A DNA stretch of 40,712 nt from Branchiostoma floridae (taxonomy: Eukaryota > Chordata > Leptocardii > Amphioxiformes > Branchiostomatidae): NCBI RefSeq assembly GCF_000003815.2, contig NC_049979.1, positions 1,554,754-1,595,465 of the forward strand, in the 5' to 3' direction. The position numbers and the translations under genes are program-made. This document shows positions 38,401 through 40,712 of this stretch, one piece after another (the first letter of the stretch is position 1; every line of letters starts with the position of its first letter). The notes beneath the pieces are model-generated. The model searched no databases, was not told the origin of the DNA, and saw nothing but the letters and a program-made list of their open reading frames with translations.

Positions 38401-40712
38401 GTTTGTTTGTTTGTTGCTAACTTCAATGAAGGGTTTATTTCAACAACCATACAATGCCTTCATCTTTTTTTCAAGTGCTAAATTTTAATCTTTTGGAATA
38501 GCACGTTTTTAGTATGTGGTAGGAATATCAATTGTTTCAGTAAAAAAACTTATATTCTTGAGTATGTCTATTCAGAACCAGTATACTGATTTTTTTTTCA
38601 CTAATTGACTTTCAGTAGTGGACAAAAAGGATCCATTTGACAAATAGTAACAAGTTGGAAGCTTACCAGAGGTAGCAGCTGGTAGAGCTCTGGGAAGACT
38701 CCGTGGTACATCCTGGCCAGCCCACTGATCATCCACTTCATCACTAGAACAGAGAAGGGCAAGGTTAGCATGGGGTGGGGAGGGGGGCAAGGTCATCAAG
38801 TGACGGAAAGGGGGGCGAGGTCATCAAGTGATGGGGAGGGGGGCAAGGTCACCAAGTGATAGGGAGGGGGGCAAGGTCATCAAGTGATGGCCAGATACGT
38901 TTTACAAAGGTGGGGAAGGGCGCAAGGGAGGTAAGGACATTGAATTCTTGGTAGGTATTTATCAGGCAAGAAAGCAAAGTCAAAATTAGATGGGAGTCAA
39001 GGTCATCATTAGATTGCAAGATTGTCGAGACATCACATCTTCCCTTCAATTCAACAGACCTAACTGTAAGCCCTGGGATTTGTAACTACACAAACTTAGC
39101 GGTTTTGTCTGACCTGTTTTAATGAGTTGAATCGCTTCTTTCTTTTCGTCCGTCTCCCCGAGCGACCCGTCCTGTGCCTGGTCCTGGACCTCCATGGGCT
39201 CCTCTCCCTTCCTGTTGCCTTGGCTACCATTGCCCTGGCTACCGTTGCCATGGTTACCGTTGCCGTTCCTCTCCAGGTCGAGCGTCTCCAGGATGGCGAG
39301 TTTGGGCAGCAGGCCCTGCAGGAACTTGCCGCGCTGCGGGGAGCCGGTTGCCGTGGCGATCTCCGCGGGAAGCTCGTACATGAAGATGTTGGTCAGCACA
39401 CTGGAAACAACAGGTTTGATACTCATTTCGTCCTCATCTTAAACTCAATCATTCTTTATATATCATTATAATACATACGAGGGTGAGTCAGAAAGTAATG
39501 CAAGTGGTTTCATAACAGACTCGTTTTATTATCAATTGAGTTGAAATTTGGCACAAAAGTAGCGATATATGTCCTCTTGAGATTGAATGTTTTAAATCTG
39601 GTCTTTATTATTTTATGAGCAACTGAGTTGATTTCAAGATGAACACACCCTTAGTACCTTGTCAGACTAGCGATTCCTCTAAATCTGACCCACTAAAAAT
39701 CACTGTAGGAAGTTGAAATTACCCATGTATGATACCAAATGTCTCTATAGATTGCGTGCCAATTTTCATCTCTAAACTCGTAATGGTTCTTTATTTACAG
39801 CTGCTAGGATGCAGTAAGTTGTGTTATAGAGCTGTTGGATTTATACACGAATTCGTGAGTTGTTGGTTAAAAGACTACTTTTCCATTAACCAAAAGAAAC
39901 GAAACTTTACACAGTTATTAACTGTTTAAAGGCCAAAAAGGGTGCTGAGTTTCATTTCTCTTTGTTAATGGAAAAGAAGGCTACGGAAAGTTTTAATAAT
40001 AACACCGCAGATCTCATGACCCTGAAGACCGCGTATACCTCACTCTACACCAGCAACGAAAAAAGAAAAACTGCTCAGATTTCAGAGTTAAAATTAAGCA
40101 TCTGGCTTATAGAGCAATGCAGCTCATTACATGTGCAGGCTTAGTCTCCTACAATAGCAAACATTGGTTTAGGGATATTCTTAATTGTACGTTAATTGGA
40201 CCTCTCTTTTCTTCTGACGGGATACCAAGGGTGTGGTCACCTTGAAAGCAGCTCAGTCACTCATAAAATAATGAGCAACAAATTTTGATATTTCAATCTC
40301 AAGAGAAGATATGTCTTAACCTTTGTGCCAAATTTCAACTCATTCGATCAAAGAACGACTCTGTTATGAAACCACTTGCATTACTTTCTGACTCACCCTC
40401 GTATCTAAGTTTTTCTGGTCTCAGTACTTGTGGCTTGAAGATAGTGGTCATGATGCTGGACCAAGAGGTTTGATGTATTCATTTAATTCTCATCTAAAAC
40501 TCAATTAAAAACTTAATCATTCTTTAAATATGTGTATGTATGCATGTGTATACACTTACTATGGGAGAGGTACCGATCAGTTCTCACCTGCCTAACCTGT
40601 CCCTGACGTTCTTGTACACATGCGGCAGGGGTGGCTCCAGGTGTGTGAGCCGGCGATGCAGCAACTCGGGCACTCCCCACTCCTGCCGGTTCAGAGCACT
40701 CTGAAGGACATA
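32323..40712 (-). CDS. PSME4: PSME4 (proteasome activator PA200), C-terminal 401 residues, ten exons, 5' part beyond right edge
   Basis: PA200/Blm10 is a nuclear HEAT-repeat solenoid that caps the 20S proteasome, opens its gate with a C-terminal HbYX motif, and acts in acetyl-histone and peptide turnover. Joining ten minus-strand segments at GT..AG sites (40712-40588, 39400-39114, 38743-38667, 38142-38014, 37274-37119, 36291-36217, 35750-35678, 35177-35163, 33526-33393, 32457-32323) gives 1206 nt in one open frame: 401 residues plus TGA. The product follows vertebrate PSME4 along its length: [79 protein letters not shown], and the end LLVSPSYYA. Family proteins are about 1840 residues, so about a fifth is here. 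Three of the exon edges are tandemly repeated in adjoining DNA. The identification is very secure; the exon limits are inferred from consensus and phase. Confidence 0.95.
32530..32754. mobile_element. Palindromic foldback element with hammerhead-like ends, PSME4 last intron
   Basis: The arms begin aagttttcaactgtcata and end tatgacagttaaaaactt, and pair over roughly 100 bases each around a centre near 32640. Two CACGTG boxes sit near the centre. The right arm (32677-32717) reads as a hammerhead-ribozyme core; the left arm carries a decayed one on the opposite strand. The size and inverted structure fit a non-autonomous element. Confidence 0.75.
32677..32717 (+). ncRNA. Hammerhead-ribozyme-like core, variant with A-U helix III
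   Basis: The order is helix I strand CTC, core CTGAAGA, stem II GGTC/GACC around an 11-nt loop, GAAA, then A plus TTC and helix I strand GAG. Compared with the other copies (GAAAC..GTC), both helix III partners change (C to A and G to T), keeping a pair. UUC fits the NUH rule for the cleavage triplet. Activity is not shown. Confidence 0.45.
33393..33526 (-). CDS. PSME4: PSME4 exon h (5' edge amplified as an 88-bp array)
   Basis: The exon is 134 nt, with acceptor TTGTTCCAG and donor ATTGCG followed by GTACGT. The carried-over G plus CC make alanine, then [40 protein letters not shown] and QPIA. This is one of the best-conserved parts of PSME4. Upstream in the transcript (33553-34345) the first 61 nt of the exon plus 27 nt of intron, acceptor included, are repeated about nine more times. 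Those copies read into TAA after LSYP and cannot replace this exon. Confidence 0.93.
33466..34345 (-). repeat. 88-bp tandem array derived from PSME4 exon h
   Basis: About ten units in 88-bp register (repeat starts near 33467, 33553, 33641, 33729, 33817 and so on; the first spacing is 86). Each unit holds 61 nt of exon h and 27 nt of the preceding intron, including a usable-looking acceptor (TCTCCAG then CCCTGATCC). Units differ by only a few substitutions, so the array is young or homogenised. Short plus-strand open frames over the array are by-products. Confidence 0.95.
34346..35162 (-). other. PSME4 intron, no recognised feature
   Basis: This is intron sequence between the 88-bp array and the microexon. 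It holds a CACGTG box in AGTCACGTGT near 34752 and T-runs near 35090. I see no coding signal or complete mobile element. Confidence 0.6.
35163..35177 (-). CDS. PSME4: PSME4 probable 15-nt microexon
   Basis: Fifteen bases, GCCCCTCCAGCCAAG, are flanked by a strong acceptor (pyrimidine-rich CCCCTTTGCCCTGCTCTCAG) and the donor GTACGT. They enter and leave in phase 1, so inclusion adds five residues (GPSSQ) between VQE and ALIQRHAGV. With the microexon, the loop between KLPKRKK and RHAGVLGL nearly matches the vertebrate length; without it the loop is five residues short. The call rests on splice-site quality, phase and length and has no transcript support. Confidence 0.65.
35678..35750 (-). CDS. 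PSME4: PSME4 exon g, basic segment
   Basis: The exon is 73 nt, entering in phase 0 and leaving one base (G) for the next codon. The acceptor is CCGTCCTCAG and the donor is GGAAG followed by GTGAGA. It codes [20 protein letters not shown] and GVQE. The KLPKRKK cluster corresponds to the basic KLPKKRKR patch of vertebrate PSME4, a likely nuclear-localisation signal by comparison. Confidence 0.9.
35831..35869 (+). ncRNA. Hammerhead-ribozyme-like core in a repeat tail
   Basis: Helix I strand GCT, CTGAGGA, A, stem II GATGTCT/AGACATC with a 3-nt loop, GAAA, C and GTC, then helix I strand AGC. All conserved core positions of a hammerhead are present. Downstream (35880-35940) is the dispersed tail containing ctggttgtgtaaaa and accaacctgatgaaa, also seen next to the 3138-3176 copy. 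Arrangement and short helix III resemble the hammerheads known from Penelope-like elements and animal retrozymes. Confidence 0.65.
36217..36291 (-). CDS. PSME4: PSME4 exon f
   Basis: The exon is 75 nt (25 codons), phase 0, with acceptor TTTCCCCAG and donor TTGCAG followed by GTGTGT. It codes [20 protein letters not shown] and DKDLQ. This matches the highly conserved VREMAATTLSGLLQC helix pair of vertebrate PSME4. Confidence 0.93.
36771..37216 (-). repeat. 116-bp tandem array derived from PSME4 exon e and its donor
   Basis: Three full units (36771-36886, 36887-37002, 37003-37118) plus the functional exon as a fourth, partial unit. Each has 98 nt of exon and 18 nt of intron, with the donor repeated exactly every 116 bp. 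Variants alternate: cactagg in copies 1 and 3, caccaga in copies 2 and 4, while agaagttt/agaagctt separates copies 1-2 from 3-4. This suggests growth by duplication of dimers. Confidence 0.95.
37119..37274 (-). CDS. PSME4: PSME4 exon e (partly amplified in the following intron)
   Basis: The exon is 156 nt (52 codons), phase 0 at both ends, with acceptor TTTGCAG and donor CTAGAG followed by GTAGGT. It codes [18 protein letters not shown], then [20 protein letters not shown] and [14 protein letters not shown]. The next exon begins VREMA, restoring the conserved DEQLEVREMA. Its last 98 nt plus 18 nt of intron form the unit of a 116-bp tandem array that continues into the intron. Reading on past this donor into the copies meets stop codons, so this copy is taken as the functional one. 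Confidence 0.92.
37694..37975 (+). mobile_element. Non-LTR retrotransposon (LINE) 3' fragment, antisense in a PSME4 intron
   Basis: An open frame at 37694-37909 contains [20 protein letters not shown] followed by a DAFK-like stretch [13 protein letters not shown]. This is the characteristic tail after the reverse transcriptase of CR1/L2/RTE-type ORF2 proteins. After the stop, about 50 bases of 3' region end in an A-rich tract near 37958-37973. The 5' part is missing, so it is a 5'-truncated dead insertion. Confidence 0.8.
38014..38142 (-). CDS. PSME4: PSME4 exon d
   Basis: The exon is 129 nt (43 codons), phase 0 at both ends. The acceptor CCCCCCCTGCCAG has a strong pyrimidine tract and the donor is AAACAG followed by GTACAG. 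It codes [18 protein letters not shown], then [17 protein letters not shown] and TAMEAVKQ. The DELKRDAKLCL and PxxxPLVLQVLKQ patterns of vertebrate PSME4 are recognisable here. Confidence 0.9.
38397..38415. repeat. (GTTT)n simple repeat
   Basis: A short run of gttt units in a PSME4 intron. Confidence 0.7.
38667..38743 (-). CDS. PSME4: PSME4 exon c
   Basis: This 77-nt exon has acceptor TTCTAG and donor CTCTG followed by GTAAGC. With the carried-over G it reads [20 protein letters not shown] then YQLLPL, 26 codons, and leaves in phase 0. It aligns with the vertebrate segment that reads KWLMAS...LQLLPL. A C-rich (minus-strand) 28-bp tandem repeat lies about 30 bases upstream of the acceptor. 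Confidence 0.88.
38771..38888. repeat. 28-bp G-rich tandem repeat next to a PSME4 acceptor
   Basis: Four units at 28-bp spacing contain ggggaggggggcaaggtca followed by tcaagtgat. The plus strand has repeated G5-6 runs (quadruplex potential); the transcribed minus-strand RNA is C-rich. It ends about 30 bases before the acceptor of exon c. Confidence 0.85.
39114..39400 (-). CDS. PSME4: PSME4 exon b, with Asn-Gly/Gln-Gly repeat insertion
   Basis: The acceptor is GTTTCCAG and the donor is ACAG followed by GTCAG, giving 287 nt. The first base completes the serine codon of the previous exon, so [13 protein letters not shown] is read across the junction as in vertebrates. The exon codes the HEAT segment [19 protein letters not shown], then a low-complexity stretch of repeated NGNG and [10 protein letters not shown], then an acidic linker ending EAIQLIKT. 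Vertebrate PSME4 has an acidic linker at this place. The NG/QG repeat looks lineage-specific and is built on a short repeating DNA unit at about 39220-39275. Confidence 0.9.
39478..40401. mobile_element. Non-autonomous Tc1/mariner-like element in a PSME4 intron
   Basis: The ends are CGAGGGTGAGTCAGAAAGTA and its exact inverse, each flanked by TA (39476-39477 and 40402-40403). The terminal inverted repeats stay clearly related for well over 100 bases (further shared words GAGTTGAAATTTGGCACAAA and CTCTTGAGATTGAA). The 920-bp length and lack of a recognisable transposase point to a decayed or non-autonomous copy. TA duplication is the Tc1/mariner hallmark. Confidence 0.85.
40588..40712 (-). CDS. 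PSME4: PSME4 exon a (truncated by window edge)
   Basis: The open frame runs in from the right edge and begins [20 protein letters not shown]. It continues through [11 protein letters not shown], which matches the HEAT-repeat region of vertebrate PSME4. The donor is GGCAG followed by GTGAG. The exon ends with two bases of a serine codon that the next exon completes. Its true 5' end is outside the window. Confidence 0.9.

Noticed and set aside
39127-39471. 114-codon plus-strand frame
   Set aside because: Antisense of PSME4 exon b, whose minus-strand frame is conserved.

Overview
The window looks like nuclear DNA of an invertebrate animal, most plausibly a cephalochordate (amphioxus). That is inference: the genes are split into short exons with consensus GT..AG junctions, the one clearly recognisable protein is close to its vertebrate orthologue, and introns and spacers are crowded with small TIR elements, retroelement tails and tandem arrays. 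No bacterial operon, rRNA, intact tRNA gene or CRISPR is visible.

Two protein-coding genes are supported, both on the minus strand and both cut by the window edges. On the right (32323-40712, continuing past the right edge) are the last ten exons of PSME4, the PA200/Blm10 proteasome activator. They encode 401 C-terminal residues in one unbroken frame, including a probable 15-nt microexon, and end in the HbYX-type tail Tyr-Tyr-Ala. On the left (2101-23669, continuing past the left edge) are the first three coding exons of a secreted or membrane glycoprotein. They encode a signal peptide, a long Pro/Gln/Gly-rich stalk and the first strands of a probable LAMP luminal domain. An E-box matching the TFEB/CLEAR element of lysosomal genes lies about 30 bases upstream of its ATG. 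The two genes are head-to-tail, with about 8 kb of transposon-rich spacer between them.

Region by region: 1-2100, LAMP-like intron with hammerhead-ribozyme-like repeats and a MITE; 2101-5131, LAMP-like exons 3 and 2; 5132-23581, an 18-kb first intron with several TIR elements, a tRNA-derived SINE, retroelement tails, a 256-bp satellite with nested inverted repeats and other tandem duplications; 23582-23709, first coding exon and promoter-proximal site; 23710-31500, spacer with duplications and foldback elements; 31500-40712, PSME4, with an antisense LINE fragment and a mariner-like element in its introns.

Two themes stand out. First, at least six copies of a hammerhead-ribozyme core (CUGANGA, stem II, GAAA, short helix III with NUH, helix I complementarity) are scattered through the window in repeats like those of Penelope-like elements or animal retrozymes, and one has a compensating A-U in place of C-G. 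Second, four tandem arrays or duplications start inside exons and carry splice sites or the stop codon with them: 20-bp, 88-bp and 116-bp units in PSME4 and a 164-bp unit in the LAMP-like gene.
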